Notes: generated from the letters alone by a model not told the origin. Counted from the first letter of the stretch, positions 8,350 to 18,320 are shown. The stretch: 64,000 nt of DNA from Ottowia oryzae (GCF_003008535.1 NZ_CP027666.1:3647501-3711500), one strand, 5' to 3'. A program made the numbers and translations.

Positions 8350-8894
8350 GCGTCGGCCTTGCCCTGGCCTGGCAGCTTGCTGACGAAGGTGCGCAGGGCC
8401 TGCGCCATGCTGCGGCCGATGTTGCCCAGCGTGTGCGCGGGCGCGTCGCCGATCACGCGCGACAGGTCTTCCTCGGCGTCCCAGCGCACATGGTCGACCA
8501 GCCAGTTCACCTCGGCGGCGAACTGCACGTCACCCTCGATGCGCACGCCGGGGCGTTCTCCCCGCATGGCGCTGCGCGCCAGATCCAGCGGCGACGTGTC
8601 GGTGACCGTGAGCAGCAAATCGGGCGTGGCCGCGGGCGCCAGCTCCCACAGCCCGGCGGGCGTGGCGCGCAGCTGCAGCGCAAAGTCGCGCCACTGGGCG
8701 CGCACCACGCGGCCTTTTTGCTTGACCAGGCGCGCCTGCGCCTCGGGCTCTTGCATCAGCACGTGGTTGAAGAAAAGCACCAGCCGATGCTGGACTTCAT
8801 CGACCAGCCAGGCGGGCGCCTTGAGGTTGTCGGTGAGCTTGCCGAGCGCGTCGGCCAGCAAAGAAAAAGGGGACTGTGTTGCCATAGTCCCCAT
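8346..8894 (-). CDS. ubiJ: UbiJ-like SCP2-domain ubiquinone accessory protein
   Basis: 182 aa. The sequence fits the SCP2 sterol-carrier fold of UbiJ: a lipid-binding N-terminal part (RAQWRDFALQLRATPAGLW, LLLTVTDTSPLDLARSAMRGE) and a C-terminal amphipathic helix region (DLSRVIGDAPAHTLGN). UbiJ helps organise the soluble Ubi complex. Assignment rests on size, domain pattern and position between ubiE and ubiB; sequence identity to E. coli UbiJ is likely low. Coupled to ubiB by a 4-nt overlap. Confidence 0.8.
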   Translation of the reverse strand: MGTMATQSPFSLLADALGKLTDNLKAPAWLVDEVQHRLVLFFNHVLMQEPEAQARLVKQKGRVVRAQWRDFALQLRATPAGLWELAPAATPDLLLTVTDTSPLDLARSAMRGERPGVRIEGDVQFAAEVNWLVDHVRWDAEEDLSRVIGDAPAHTLGNIGRSMAQALRTFVSKLPGQGKADA

Positions 8895-8945
8895 TATTAC
8901 TGGGCAGGGCCGGCCTGGATGGCCGCCCTGCTCGCCTTGCGGGCC

Positions 8946-9935
8946 TTACTGCATGGCTTGAACGCCTGCCACCAGCCAGCCGCCGCGCCCGTTCTTGGGC
9001 TTGGTCATGTTCCACACTTCGCGGAACGGGCTCGGGCTGGGCGCGTTGTCTTCGCGGATCATGCCGCTGAACTCCACGCTGGCCATGTACACGTCGTCCA
9101 GCTCTTCAATGCCCAGCAGCTGCGCGTCCAGCATGACCACGTCGGTCTTGTTGGCCTGGCCGGGGGCCGTGCGTTCGCGCTCGGCCAGTTGCGACTGGAT
9201 TTCAGCCAGCATGTCGTTGGTCATCATGGCGCGCAGGGCCGGGATGTCGGAGCGGTCCCAGGCGTCCTGCAGGGTGATGAAGTTGCGCTTGGCCGCGTCC
9301 AGGAAGCCGTTGATGTCGAAATCGGCCGGCACGCCCCAGCTTTGCGAGCCGCTCAGGGCCGACCCGATGATCGAGCCGCCTTGCGGCGCCGCACCCGAGT
9401 TGAACTGCGTGGCCTGCGATTCCCAAGGGCGCGCAGAGGCATCGTTACCGACGTTGGCCGGGCTGTACTGGCGCGGTGTGGCGGCAGAAGCCTGCCCCGC
9501 ACCCTGGTATGCCAGCGTGTTGGCGCCCCCGCTGCGCGAGCGGCGCACCATGCCGATGACGGCCATGACCACCACGCCCAGCAGCAGGATCAGCATCAGG
9601 TTGGCAAAACCGGCGCCCAGGCCCAGCGAATTGGCCAGCCAGGCCAGGCCCAGGCCAGCGGCCAGGCCGCCCAGCATGGCGCCCCAGGGCTTGCGGGTGG
9701 CTGCCGCAGCCGTCGCACCTGCAGCGCCCGTGGCACCTGCCGCCGCCGCACCCTGCTGCGGATTGGCAGGCGCTGCCGGCGGTGTGGCCTGGCGCTGCGT
9801 CACGTTGCTGGATTGGCGGCCCATGGATTTGCCGCCGCCCATGCGGCGTGCCTCGGCGTCGAATGTGAAGGCGCCTACGAGCACGACCGCCAGAAGCAGC
9901 GTGAACAGGCGCGAAATGATGGCTTTCAATTTCAT
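8946..9935 (-). CDS. Tim44-like domain membrane protein
   Basis: 329 aa. It starts with a signal-anchor (SRLFTLLLAVVLVGAFTF) and an ARRMGGGKSMGRQ stretch typical of bacterial Tim44-like proteins, then an Ala-rich linker, two further hydrophobic helices (about residues 90-135) and a C-terminal Tim44/MRP-L45 type domain (FLDAAKRNFITLQDAWDRSD). Function in bacteria is unknown. It is inserted between ubiE and ubiJ, common in Comamonadaceae-like genomes. Confidence 0.85.
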   Translation of the reverse strand: MKLKAIISRLFTLLLAVVLVGAFTFDAEARRMGGGKSMGRQSSNVTQRQATPPAAPANPQQGAAAAGATGAAGATAAAATRKPWGAMLGGLAAGLGLAWLANSLGLGAGFANLMLILLLGVVVMAVIGMVRRSRSGGANTLAYQGAGQASAATPRQYSPANVGNDASARPWESQATQFNSGAAPQGGSIIGSALSGSQSWGVPADFDINGFLDAAKRNFITLQDAWDRSDIPALRAMMTNDMLAEIQSQLAERERTAPGQANKTDVVMLDAQLLGIEELDDVYMASVEFSGMIREDNAPSPSPFREVWNMTKPKNGRGGWLVAGVQAMQ

Positions 9936-9996
9936 GTCTGTCTAACCTCCAATGTATGCGACAGGTGGGTGTGCCTTGCAGAAGCTCAAGTGCGCG

Positions 9997-10731
9997 TCAG
10001 CTGCACTTGATGCCCACGTGAAGGGCAACCACCCCGCCTGTCATGTTGTGATAGTCCACGTGTCCAAACCCATTGATCTTCATCAGCTCCTTGAGTTCCT
10101 GCTGATTGGGGTGCATGCGGATGGATTCCGCCAGATAGCGGTAGCTGTCGGCGTCGCCGGCCACCAGCTTGCCCAGCTTGGGCAGCACGTTGAACGAATA
10201 CAGGTCGTAGGCCTTGCGCAGGGGGCGAGCCACCTGCGAAAACTCCAGCACCAGCAAGCGCCCGCCGTCTTTCAGCACGCGCGCCATTTCGCGCAGGGCG
10301 CTGTCCTTGTGCGTCATGTTGCGCAGGCCGAAGGCCACGGTGACGATGTCGAAGTGCCCGTCGGGGAAAGGCAGCTGCTCGGCGTCGCACACCACGGTGG
10401 GCAGGATGACGCCCGCATCCAGCAGGCGGTCGCGGCCGGTGCGCAGCATGGCTTCGTTGATGTCGGTGTGCACCACTTCGCCGCGCTGGCCCACCTTGCG
10501 GGCAAAAGCCTTGGCCAGGTCGCCCGTGCCGCCGGCGATGTCCAGCACGCGCTGGCCTTCCTGCGGGTTGGCGACCATCAGGGTGTACGCCTTCCAGGCG
10601 CGGTGCAGGCCGCCCGACATCAAGTCGTTCATGACGTCGTAGCGCGAGGCGACCGAGTCGAACACGCCGCGCACGCGGCGCGCCTTGTCCTGCTCGTCGA
10701 CCGATTCGTATCCGAAATGTGTGTTGGCCAT
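9997..10731 (-). CDS. ubiE: Demethylmenaquinone / 2-methoxy-6-polyprenyl-1,4-benzoquinol methyltransferase
   Basis: 244 aa. SAM-dependent C-methyltransferase of ubiquinone (and menaquinone) synthesis. Visible signatures are FDSVASRYDVMNDLMSGG at residues 25-42, the SAM-binding VLDIAGGTGDLA near 63, and the C-terminal MTGGVVALHVG. It is preceded by the DUF971 gene with a 170-nt gap that contains a dispersed repeat, and is followed 61 nt later by the Tim44-like gene. Confidence 0.96.
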   Translation of the reverse strand: MANTHFGYESVDEQDKARRVRGVFDSVASRYDVMNDLMSGGLHRAWKAYTLMVANPQEGQRVLDIAGGTGDLAKAFARKVGQRGEVVHTDINEAMLRTGRDRLLDAGVILPTVVCDAEQLPFPDGHFDIVTVAFGLRNMTHKDSALREMARVLKDGGRLLVLEFSQVARPLRKAYDLYSFNVLPKLGKLVAGDADSYRYLAESIRMHPNQQELKELMKINGFGHVDYHNMTGGVVALHVGIKCS

Positions 10732-10805
10732 GGTGGCTGCATCCTAAGGCATCCGCACGCGGCTGCCCATGTGGGGTGATCGGGGGTTTTAAGCCAAATA
10801 GCCTT

Positions 10806-10853
10806 CCAGCGCAGGTGGCACCAGCGCTGGCAGCTATCAAATCAATAGTTTGA
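10806..10853 (-). repeat. Dispersed GATAGCTG palindromic repeat, copy 2
   Basis: Arms ccagcgc (10806-10812) and the self-complementary ccagcgctgg (10821-10830), followed by cagctatcaaatcaatagt. Located between the DUF971 gene and ubiE, so it would be transcribed in the ubi operon message. Confidence 0.8.
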
Positions 10854-10901
10854 TTGCGGGCCGGCCACGCGGCGCGGCAACGTTTTTTGGGCGCGGGTGG
10901 C

Positions 10902-11318
10902 TCAGTGCGAGTGCCCGCACGCGCCGCCGGCGGCTTCGGGCATGGGCGTGTCCCGGCCCACGCCGGCGGCGGCCAGACGCGCCTCGTAGGCCTGCCACAG
11001 GCGCTCTTGCTGCTCGCCCAGCTGGTACAGGAAGTCCCAGGTGAAGATGCCGCTTTCGTGGCCGTCGGAAAAATGCGGCTGCACGCCGTAGCTGCCCACG
11101 GGCACCAGCGCGTTGATGCCCACGTCGCGCTTGCCGGTCTGCAGCACTTCCTGACCAGGGCCGTGGCCCTGCACCTCGGCGGACGGTGAGTAAACGCGCA
11201 TCAGCTCGAACGGGATGCGGAATTGCGCGCCATCGGTGAAACGCAGCTCCAGCACGCGCGATTTGGCGTGTACGGTCAGCGATTCGGGGGTGCGGCGGGT
11301 GGTGGGGGTTTCGGCCAT
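10902..11318 (-). CDS. DUF971 family protein (GBBH-like N-terminal domain)
   Basis: 138 aa. It contains ESLTVHAKSRVLELRFTDG, FRIPFELMRVYSPSAEVQG and the GSYGVQPHFSDGHESGIFTWDFL stretch: the DUF971 fold, related to the N-terminal domain of gamma-butyrobetaine hydroxylase. Homologues are found next to ubiE and in ApbC/Mrp-type Fe-S contexts; the function is not established. The C-terminal end, CGHSH, is a possible metal site. First gene of the ubi block. Confidence 0.85.
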   Translation of the reverse strand: MAETPTTRRTPESLTVHAKSRVLELRFTDGAQFRIPFELMRVYSPSAEVQGHGPGQEVLQTGKRDVGINALVPVGSYGVQPHFSDGHESGIFTWDFLYQLGEQQERLWQAYEARLAAAGVGRDTPMPEAAGGACGHSH

Positions 11319-11456
11319 GGCGACAAAGACTTACAGAAGAGCCGGACGCGCCGGTCGATGCCCCGATTGTGCCCCGCCCGACCGCGCGCGACGGGTGGCC
11401 ACAACGGGCCCGGTGGCTCTGCTGCGCGCCCGGCCGGTAGGTATAGTGGCGCCCCA

Positions 11457-12713
11457 ATGAACACACCTCGCCTTCAGCGCGCCGTATTCCTGCTGCTTCT
11501 GGCGGGGGTCACCATCGCCTTTCTGTGGATCCTGACGCCGTTCTTCGGTGCGGTTTTCTGGGCCATGGCGCTGGCGCTGCTGTTCAACCCGATGTTTCAG
11601 TGGCTGCGCCACCGCATGGGTGGGCGCGCCACGCTGGCGGCGCTGGTCACGCTGGTGATCGTGTTGCTGATCGTCATCCTGCCGGTGACGGTGATCGCTG
11701 GCTCGCTGGTGACGGACGTCGCTACCTTCATGCAGAAGGTGCGCGCCGGGCAGGTGGACTTCCGCGGGTACTTCCAGCAGGTGGTCAACGCCATTCCGCC
11801 CTGGGCCACCACCTGGCTGGATCGCCTGGGCTTTGGCAACCTGGAAAACATCTGGGACAAGGTGTCCGCGGGCGTGCTGCAGGGCGGCCAGTTGCTGGGC
11901 ACGCGCGTGCTGGAGTTCGGGCAGAACACGTTCCAGTTCCTAGTCAACGTAGTTGTCACGCTGTATCTGCTGTTCTTTTTGCTGCGCGACGGCGTCCCGC
12001 TGGCGCGCACGCTGCGCGACGCGGTGCCGCTGGCGCCGCAGCACACGCGCTATCTGCTGAGCAAGTTCACCACCGTGGTCCGCGCCACCGTCAAGGGCAA
12101 CGTGGTGGTGGCCATCGTGCAGGGTTTCCTGGGCGGGCTGGCGCTGTGGGCGCTGGGCATCAGCGGCGCGGTGTTCTGGGGCGTGGTGATGGCCTTCCTG
12201 TCGCTGCTGCCTGCGGTGGGCGCGGCCCTGGTCTGGGCGCCTGTGGCCATCTACCTGGCCGCCACGGGGCAGATGTGGCAAGGCGCCGCACTGACCGCCT
12301 GGGGCATGGTGGTGATCGGCCTGTCGGACAACCTGCTGCGCCCGCTGCTGGTGGGCAAGGACACCAAGCTGCCCGACTACGTGGTGCTGCTGACCACGCT
12401 GGGCGGCATGTCGCTGTTCGGCCTGACCGGGTTTGTGATTGGCCCGACCATCGCCGCCATGTTCATGGCTTGCTGGGCGGTGTTCACCCGCAGCGAGCAC
12501 GACGCCGAGGAGAACCACCGCAGCCAGCACAGCCACACCGCCACGGGCCACCAGGCCCCGTCGGCCAAGGCGGGCAGCAAGCCCGTGCCGATGCACGCCG
12601 TGGAGCCCCAATGGCTGGAAGACGGCCCCATTCAGATGCTGGACGAAGACCGGCAAGGGCCGCGCACGGTGCCGATGCCGCCCCCGGCGCCCGGCCCCAC
12701 CCACGGCGCCTGA
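11457..12713 (+). CDS. AI-2E transporter family (PerM/YdiK-like) permease
   Basis: 418 aa starting at ATG 11457. Eight hydrophobic segments are present, the first being AVFLLLLAGVTIAFLWIL; LLRDGVPLARTLRDAVPL and SLLPAVGAALVWAPVAIYL match the AI-2E_transport/PerM family. Members include TqsA and Na+/H+ antiporter-like proteins, so the substrate is unsure. The soluble C-terminal tail of about 70 residues is rich in His, Pro and acidic residues. Transcribed divergently from the DUF971-ubiE block. Confidence 0.88.
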   Translation: MNTPRLQRAVFLLLLAGVTIAFLWILTPFFGAVFWAMALALLFNPMFQWLRHRMGGRATLAALVTLVIVLLIVILPVTVIAGSLVTDVATFMQKVRAGQVDFRGYFQQVVNAIPPWATTWLDRLGFGNLENIWDKVSAGVLQGGQLLGTRVLEFGQNTFQFLVNVVVTLYLLFFLLRDGVPLARTLRDAVPLAPQHTRYLLSKFTTVVRATVKGNVVVAIVQGFLGGLALWALGISGAVFWGVVMAFLSLLPAVGAALVWAPVAIYLAATGQMWQGAALTAWGMVVIGLSDNLLRPLLVGKDTKLPDYVVLLTTLGGMSLFGLTGFVIGPTIAAMFMACWAVFTRSEHDAEENHRSQHSHTATGHQAPSAKAGSKPVPMHAVEPQWLEDGPIQMLDEDRQGPRTVPMPPPAPGPTHGA

Positions 12714-12773
12714 GCGGCCCGCGCTCCCGGGTTGGCCGCCGCGCGGGGCCGATCACCCCAGCGCCGGGCCCGT

Positions 12774-15700
12774 TTACACCAGCACGCGCTCTATGCCGCC
12801 GGCGTTGGCCTTGTCCACGTACTCGCGCATCCAGTTTTCACCCAGGATGGCACGCGCCATTTCGATGACGATGTAGTCGGCCTCCAGCAGGCCGTTTTGC
12901 AGATCGTCTTCGTAGCGCTGCAGGCCCTGCAGGCAACTGGGGCAGCTGGTCAGGATCTTCACGTTGGCCTTGGGTGCCACCGCCCCGCTGTCGCGCAGCG
13001 CGGCCTCGCCCAGGCGGATTTCCTCTTGCTTGCGAAAGCGCACCTGGGTGGAAATGTCGGGCCGGGTCACGCCCAGCGTGCCGCTTTCGCCGCAGCAGCG
13101 GTTGCTTTTCAGCACCTGCTGGCCCACCAGCGCCTTCACGGTCTTGGTGGAATCCTGCAGCTTCATGGGGTTGTGGCAGGGCTCGTGGTACAGGTAGGCG
13201 CCCTGGTCGGGCGCGGGCAGCGTGATGCCTTTTTCCAGCAGGTATTCGTGGATGTCGATGATGCGGCAGCCCGGAAAGATCTTGTCGAACTGGTAGCCCG
13301 CCAGCTGGTCGTAGCAGGTGCCGCAGCTCACCACCACCGTCTTGATGTCCAGGTAGTTCAGCGTGGTGGCCACGCGGTGGAACAGCACCCGGTTGTCGGT
13401 GATCATTTTGTCGGCCTTGTCGAACTGGCCGCTGCCGCGCTGCGGGTAGCCGCAGCACACGTAGCCCGGCGGCAGCACGGTCTGCACGCCCGCATGCCAC
13501 AGCATGGCCTGCGTGGCCAGGCCCACCTGGCTGAACAGCCGCTCGGACCCGCAGCCGGGGAAGTAGAACACCGCCTCCGTATCGGCCGTGGTGGCCTTGG
13601 GGTTGCGGATCACCGGCACGTAGTCGCGGTCTTCGATGTCCAAGAGCGCGCGCGCCGTGCGCTTGGGCAGGCCGCCCGGCAGCTTCTTGTTGACGAAGTG
13701 AATCACCTCTTCGCGCAGCGGCGGCGTGCCCACGGTGGCAGGCGGGTGCTGCGTCTGGTGGCGGCCGGCCACCTTGAACAGGTCCACCGCGGCGCGCTGG
13801 GCCTTGAAGGCCACGCCGGTCATGGCGGCGCGCGTGGTGTTGATGACGCGCGGGTCGGTCGCGTTCAGGAAGAACATGGCCGCGGCGTTGCCGGGGCGGA
13901 AGCTCTTCTTGCCCATCTTGCGCAGCAGGTTGCGCATGTTCATGGTGACGTCGCCAAAATCGATCTTCACCGGGCAGGGCGACAGGCACTTGTGGCACAC
14001 CGTGCAGTGGTCGGCCACGTCTTCAAACTCTTCCCAGTGCTTCAGGCTGACGCCGCGGCGCGTCTGCTCTTCGTACAGGAAGGCCTCGATCAGCAGCGAG
14101 GTGGCCAGGATCTTGTTGCGCGGGCTGTACAGCAGGTTGGCGCGCGGCACGTGGGTGCTGCATTCGGGCTTGCATTTGCCGCAGCGCAGGCAGTCCTTGA
14201 TGCTGTCGGAAATGGCGCCAATGTCGCTTTGCTGCATGATGATCGACTCATGCCCCATCAGCCCGAAGCTGGGCGTGTAGGCATTGGTCAAATCGGCCTT
14301 CAGCGCCCGTCCATTCAGCGCAAGCTGATCGTTATTTCGTAGCAACTTGCCTCGGTTGAAGTGGCCGTTCGGGTCCACCTTTTGCTTGTAGGCGGCAAAG
14401 GGCGCCAGCTCGGCGTCGCTCAGGTATTCCAGCTTGGTGATGCCGATGCCGTGCTCGCCGCTGATCACGCCGTCCAGGCGGCGCGCCAGCGCCATCACGC
14501 GGTCGACCGCCTCGTGCGCGGTCTGCAGCATGGCGTAGTTGTCGCTGTGCACCGGGATGTTGGTGTGCACGTTGCCGTCGCCCGCGTGCATGTGCAGCGC
14601 GATCCACACGCGGCCCTTGAGCACGCGCTGCTGCACGTCGCCCAGTGCTTTCATCAGCGGCTCGAAATCGGCGCCGGTGAAAATGTGCGCCAGCGGCTCG
14701 CGGATCTGGGCCTTCCAGCTGGCGCGCAGGCTGTGGTCCTGCAGCTGCGGGAACAGCGTTGCCACGTCGCGCAGCCAGCCTTGCCACAGCGCGCGCGTGT
14801 CCTGCACCACGGCCAGCGCCTGGGCCACGCGCTCTTCCAGCAGCTCAGGCGAGGGCGGCTCGGCGCCCTGCTCGGCGCGGCCCAGCGGCAGGTTGCCGCG
14901 GGTGAGGAACTGCTCCAGCTCGTCGGCCAGCTCGATCTTGTTGCGCAGCGACAGCTCGATGTTGATGCGCTCGATGCCGTCGGTGTATTCGGCCATGCGC
15001 GGCAGCGGAATCACCACGTCTTCGTTGATCTTGAAGGCGTTGGTGTGGCGGCTGATGGCGGCGGTTTTCTTGCGGTCGGCCCAGAACTTCTTGCGCGCGT
15101 CGGCGCTGACGGCGATGAAGCCCTCGCCCGAACGCGAATTGGCGATGCGCACCACCTCGCTGGTGGCGCGGGCCACGGCGTCGGCGTCGTCCCCGGCGAT
15201 GTCGCCGATCAGCACCATCTTGGGCAGGCCGCCGCGCTTGGATTTGGTGGTGTAGCCCACCGCGCGCAGGTAGCGGTCGTCCAGGTGCTCCAGCCCGGCC
15301 AGCAGCACGGGCGAGCCGGCGGCGCTGCTGCGCCTGGCCTCGGCGAACATGAAGTCCTTGATCTCGACGATGCTGGGCACCGCGTCCTTGGCGTGGCCGA
15401 AGAACTCCAGGCACACGGTGCGCGTGTGCTCGGGCATGCGGTGCAACACCCAGCGCGCGCTGGTGATCAGGCCGTCGCAGCCCTCTTTTTGCACGCCCGG
15501 CAGGCCCGCAAGGAACTTGTCGGTCACGTCCTTGCCCAGCCCTTCCTTGCGGAAGATGGCGCCGGGGATGTCCAGCCGCTCGGTGCGCTGCAGGTGCTTG
15601 CCGCTGGCGTCGAAGTACTGCAGCTCGAAGCTGGCCACTTCGGCATCGTGGATCTTGCCCAGGTTGTGGCCGATGCGGGTGACTTCCAGCCAGCCGCCGT

Positions 15701-16673
15701 CGGGCGTCACCATGCGCCAGCTGGCCAGGTTGTCCAGCGCCGTGCCCCACAGCACGGCCTTCTTTCCGCCCGCGTTCATGGCGATGTTGCCGCCAATGCA
15801 GCTGGCCTCGGCGCTGGTCGGGTCGCAGGCAAAGACCAGGTCGGCCGCCTCGGCGGCGTCGGCCACGCGCTGGGTGACCACGCCCGCTTCGGTGTGGATG
15901 GTGGCCACGTCGTGGTCCAGCCCCGGCAGGCGCAAGCGCTCTACCTTGCCCAGCGTGATCAGCTTTTCGGTGTTGATGACGGCGGTTTTCCAGTCCAGCG
16001 GAATCGCCCCGCCCGTGTAGCCGGTGCCGCCCCCGCGCGGGATGATGGTCAGCCCCAGGTCGATACAGCCTTTGACCAGGCCCGCCATTTCGGCCTCGGT
16101 ATCGGGGGTGAGCACCACCAGCGGGAATTCGACCCGCCAGTCGGTGGCGTCGGTCACGTGGCTGACGCGCGACAGGCCGTCGAACTTGATGTTGTCCTTG
16201 TGCGTGTGCTTGCCCAGGGCGCGCGCGGTGCGGCGGCGCAGCTCGGCCACCTTGTCGAAAGAGCGGTCGAACGCATCGACGACGGCGGTGGCCAGCACCA
16301 GCAGCTCGGCCACCAGTGCGTCGCGCGTGGCGTCGTCCTGCGGGGTGCGGCGCTTTTCAATTTCGGCCAGGCGATGGCGCAGGGCGTCCACCAGCGCGGC
16401 GCGGCGGCGCGGGTTGTCCAGCAGGTCGTCCTGCAGGTAGGGGTTGCGGCGCACCACCCAGATGTCGCCCAGCACTTCGTACAGCATCCGCGACGAGCGG
16501 CCGGTGGCGCGTTCGCTGCGCAGCTCGCTCAGCAACGACCAGCCGCGCTCGCCCATCAGGCGGATGACGATCTCGCGGTCGGAGAAGCTCGTGTAGTTGT
16601 ACGGGATCTCACGCAGGCGCACGGGCGCGGCTGCCTGGGCTGTCAGCGTCGCCAGCGCTAGCGGAACATTCAT
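12774..16673 (-). CDS. Giant FAD-linked oxidase / Fe-S oxidoreductase (D-2-hydroxyacid dehydrogenase type)
   Basis: 1299 aa. Order of parts: DUF3683-like N-terminus (residues 1-110), FAD-binding type 4 domain with IIPRGGGTGYTGGA, FAD-oxidase C-terminal domain with SGEHGIG, two 4Fe-4S motifs (CLRCGKCKPEC and CTVCHKCLSPCP), then two CCG domains (PGYVCCGYPQRG; NRCCGESGTLG). Fusion of a GlcD-like flavoprotein to a GlcF-like subunit resembles YdiJ-type D-2-hydroxyglutarate or D-lactate dehydrogenases passing electrons to the quinone pool; the substrate is inferred only. It overlaps a large open antisense frame that I judge non-coding. Confidence 0.92.
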   Translation of the reverse strand: MNVPLALATLTAQAAAPVRLREIPYNYTSFSDREIVIRLMGERGWSLLSELRSERATGRSSRMLYEVLGDIWVVRRNPYLQDDLLDNPRRRAALVDALRHRLAEIEKRRTPQDDATRDALVAELLVLATAVVDAFDRSFDKVAELRRRTARALGKHTHKDNIKFDGLSRVSHVTDATDWRVEFPLVVLTPDTEAEMAGLVKGCIDLGLTIIPRGGGTGYTGGAIPLDWKTAVINTEKLITLGKVERLRLPGLDHDVATIHTEAGVVTQRVADAAEAADLVFACDPTSAEASCIGGNIAMNAGGKKAVLWGTALDNLASWRMVTPDGGWLEVTRIGHNLGKIHDAEVASFELQYFDASGKHLQRTERLDIPGAIFRKEGLGKDVTDKFLAGLPGVQKEGCDGLITSARWVLHRMPEHTRTVCLEFFGHAKDAVPSIVEIKDFMFAEARRSSAAGSPVLLAGLEHLDDRYLRAVGYTTKSKRGGLPKMVLIGDIAGDDADAVARATSEVVRIANSRSGEGFIAVSADARKKFWADRKKTAAISRHTNAFKINEDVVIPLPRMAEYTDGIERINIELSLRNKIELADELEQFLTRGNLPLGRAEQGAEPPSPELLEERVAQALAVVQDTRALWQGWLRDVATLFPQLQDHSLRASWKAQIREPLAHIFTGADFEPLMKALGDVQQRVLKGRVWIALHMHAGDGNVHTNIPVHSDNYAMLQTAHEAVDRVMALARRLDGVISGEHGIGITKLEYLSDAELAPFAAYKQKVDPNGHFNRGKLLRNNDQLALNGRALKADLTNAYTPSFGLMGHESIIMQQSDIGAISDSIKDCLRCGKCKPECSTHVPRANLLYSPRNKILATSLLIEAFLYEEQTRRGVSLKHWEEFEDVADHCTVCHKCLSPCPVKIDFGDVTMNMRNLLRKMGKKSFRPGNAAAMFFLNATDPRVINTTRAAMTGVAFKAQRAAVDLFKVAGRHQTQHPPATVGTPPLREEVIHFVNKKLPGGLPKRTARALLDIEDRDYVPVIRNPKATTADTEAVFYFPGCGSERLFSQVGLATQAMLWHAGVQTVLPPGYVCCGYPQRGSGQFDKADKMITDNRVLFHRVATTLNYLDIKTVVVSCGTCYDQLAGYQFDKIFPGCRIIDIHEYLLEKGITLPAPDQGAYLYHEPCHNPMKLQDSTKTVKALVGQQVLKSNRCCGESGTLGVTRPDISTQVRFRKQEEIRLGEAALRDSGAVAPKANVKILTSCPSCLQGLQRYEDDLQNGLLEADYIVIEMARAILGENWMREYVDKANAGGIERVLV

Positions 16674-16773
16674 GGAATCAACCTGGGTTGGGCGCGGTGG
16701 GCGCCCTCGTGCCTCGGGGGCAGAATTTTATGCGACGGCCCCTGCACGGGCGGTTTAGGGGTCAATTGAGCCC

Positions 16774-16822
16774 CCAGCGCTTATCCGACCAGCGCCAGCA
16801 GCTATCATTTTTGAATCAAAAA
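16774..16822 (-). repeat. Dispersed GATAGCTG palindromic repeat, copy 3
   Basis: cccagcgctta ... ccagcgccagcagctatc followed by an A/T-rich tail (atttttgaatcaaaaa). Located between the giant oxidoreductase start and the serA stop. Confidence 0.75.
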
Positions 16823-16912
16823 GACAGCCGCGGCGCGCGCAGCAACCACTGCGCGGGCGGCACGGCGCCCTGGCCTACAGGGCGGGCCAGCTCGCCACGA
16901 AGGCCCGCGCCC

Positions 16913-18151
16913 TCAGAACAGCACGCGGCAGCGGATGGTGCCCTCGATCTGCGCCAGCTCATGCTGCGCCAGCTCGGACGACTGCGCGTCCAGGTCGATC
17001 ACCACGTAGCCCACCTTTTCGTTGGTTTGCAGGTACTGCGCGGCAATGTTGATGTGGTTGTCGGCGAACACCTGGTTGATGGCCGACATGATGCCCGGCA
17101 CGTTCTTGTGGATGTGCAGGATGCGGTGCTTGCCCGGGTGCGCGGGCAACGCCACTTCGGGGAAGTTGACCGAGGTGATGCTGGTGCCGTTGTCGCTGTA
17201 CTTGACCAGCTTTTCGGCCACTTCCACCCCGATGTTGGCCTGCGCCTCCATGGTGGAGCCGCCGATGTGCGGCGTCAGGATGACGTTGTCCAGCCCGCGC
17301 AGGGGCGACTGGAATTCGTCCTTGTTGCTCTTGGGCTCGGTGGGGAACACGTCGATGGCCGCGCCCAGCAGCCTTTTGGCCCGGATGGCCTCGGCCAGCG
17401 GCTCGATCTCGACCACGGTGCCGCGCGACGCATTGATGAGGATGGCGCCAGGCTTCATGGCGGCCAGCTCGGCGGCGCCGATCATCCATTGGGTGGACGG
17501 CAGCTGGGGCACGTGCAGGCTGACCACGTCGCTTTGCGCCAGCAGCGCCGCGAGGGATTCGGCCTGGTGCGCATTGCCCAGCGGCAGCTTGTTGACCACG
17601 TCATGAAAGATCACGTGCATGCCCATGGCTTCGGCCAGCACCGAAAGCTGCGTGCCGATGGAGCCGTAACCCACGATGCCCAGCGTCTTGCCACGCGCCT
17701 CGTAGGCGTTGTCGGCACTCTTGAGCCAGCCGCCCCGGTGCGCCACGGCGTTCTTTTCGGGCACGCCGCGCAGCAGCAGGATGGCTTCGGCCAGCACCAG
17801 CTCGGCCACCGAGCGGGTGTTGGAATACGGCGCGTTGAACACGGCGATGCCGCGCTCGCGCGCCGCGTTCAGGTCGATCTGGTTGGTGCCGATGCAAAAC
17901 GCCCCCACGGCCACCAGGCGCGGCGCGTGGGCCAGCACGTCGGCCGTCAGCTGCGTGCGCGAGCGAATGCCCACGAAGTGCGCGTCGTGCAGCTTGCGCT
18001 TGAGATCGTCGCCCTCCAGTGCGCCAGGCAGCGCCTCGATCTGGCTGTAGCCCGCGCGGCGCAGCACGTCCTGCGCGGAAGGGTGAATGCCCTCCAGCAG
18101 GAGAAATTTGATCTTGCTTTTGTCCAGTGAAGTCTGTTGCATGGCAGCCAT
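16913..18151 (-). CDS. serA: D-3-phosphoglycerate dehydrogenase
   Basis: 412 aa, the short E. coli-type SerA. First step of serine synthesis: NAD-dependent oxidation of 3-phosphoglycerate. The nucleotide-binding GYGSIGTQ lies near residue 161, catalytic-region NASRGT and PHIGGST follow, and a C-terminal ACT domain (about 340-412, HKNVPGIMSAINQVF) is the likely serine-feedback site. The Met at residue 4 (18142) is preceded by ggatgg and may be the true start. Divergent from ugpB across a 244-nt promoter region. Confidence 0.95.
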   Translation of the reverse strand: MAAMQQTSLDKSKIKFLLLEGIHPSAQDVLRRAGYSQIEALPGALEGDDLKRKLHDAHFVGIRSRTQLTADVLAHAPRLVAVGAFCIGTNQIDLNAARERGIAVFNAPYSNTRSVAELVLAEAILLLRGVPEKNAVAHRGGWLKSADNAYEARGKTLGIVGYGSIGTQLSVLAEAMGMHVIFHDVVNKLPLGNAHQAESLAALLAQSDVVSLHVPQLPSTQWMIGAAELAAMKPGAILINASRGTVVEIEPLAEAIRAKRLLGAAIDVFPTEPKSNKDEFQSPLRGLDNVILTPHIGGSTMEAQANIGVEVAEKLVKYSDNGTSITSVNFPEVALPAHPGKHRILHIHKNVPGIMSAINQVFADNHINIAAQYLQTNEKVGYVVIDLDAQSSELAQHELAQIEGTIRCRVLF

Positions 18152-18320
18152 CCAGAAAAGTCGTCAAACGCAGGCCCGCGCACGGGCTTTGCCCCAGGGC
18201 GAACCGGCCATTGTGCATTGCAACAATTGTCCGGATGGACAATCCGGCTTTGCCGTGGCGCACAGGTGCTCCACCGAGCGGGGTTAACCCGCTTGTGACG
18301 AATTGCTGACACATGCGACA

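Noticed and set aside
14361..16661. 766-aa open frame on the plus strand, antisense to the giant oxidoreductase
   Set aside because: Low-complexity His/Gly/Ala composition, no start signals, and the minus strand carries clear FAD and Fe-S motifs.
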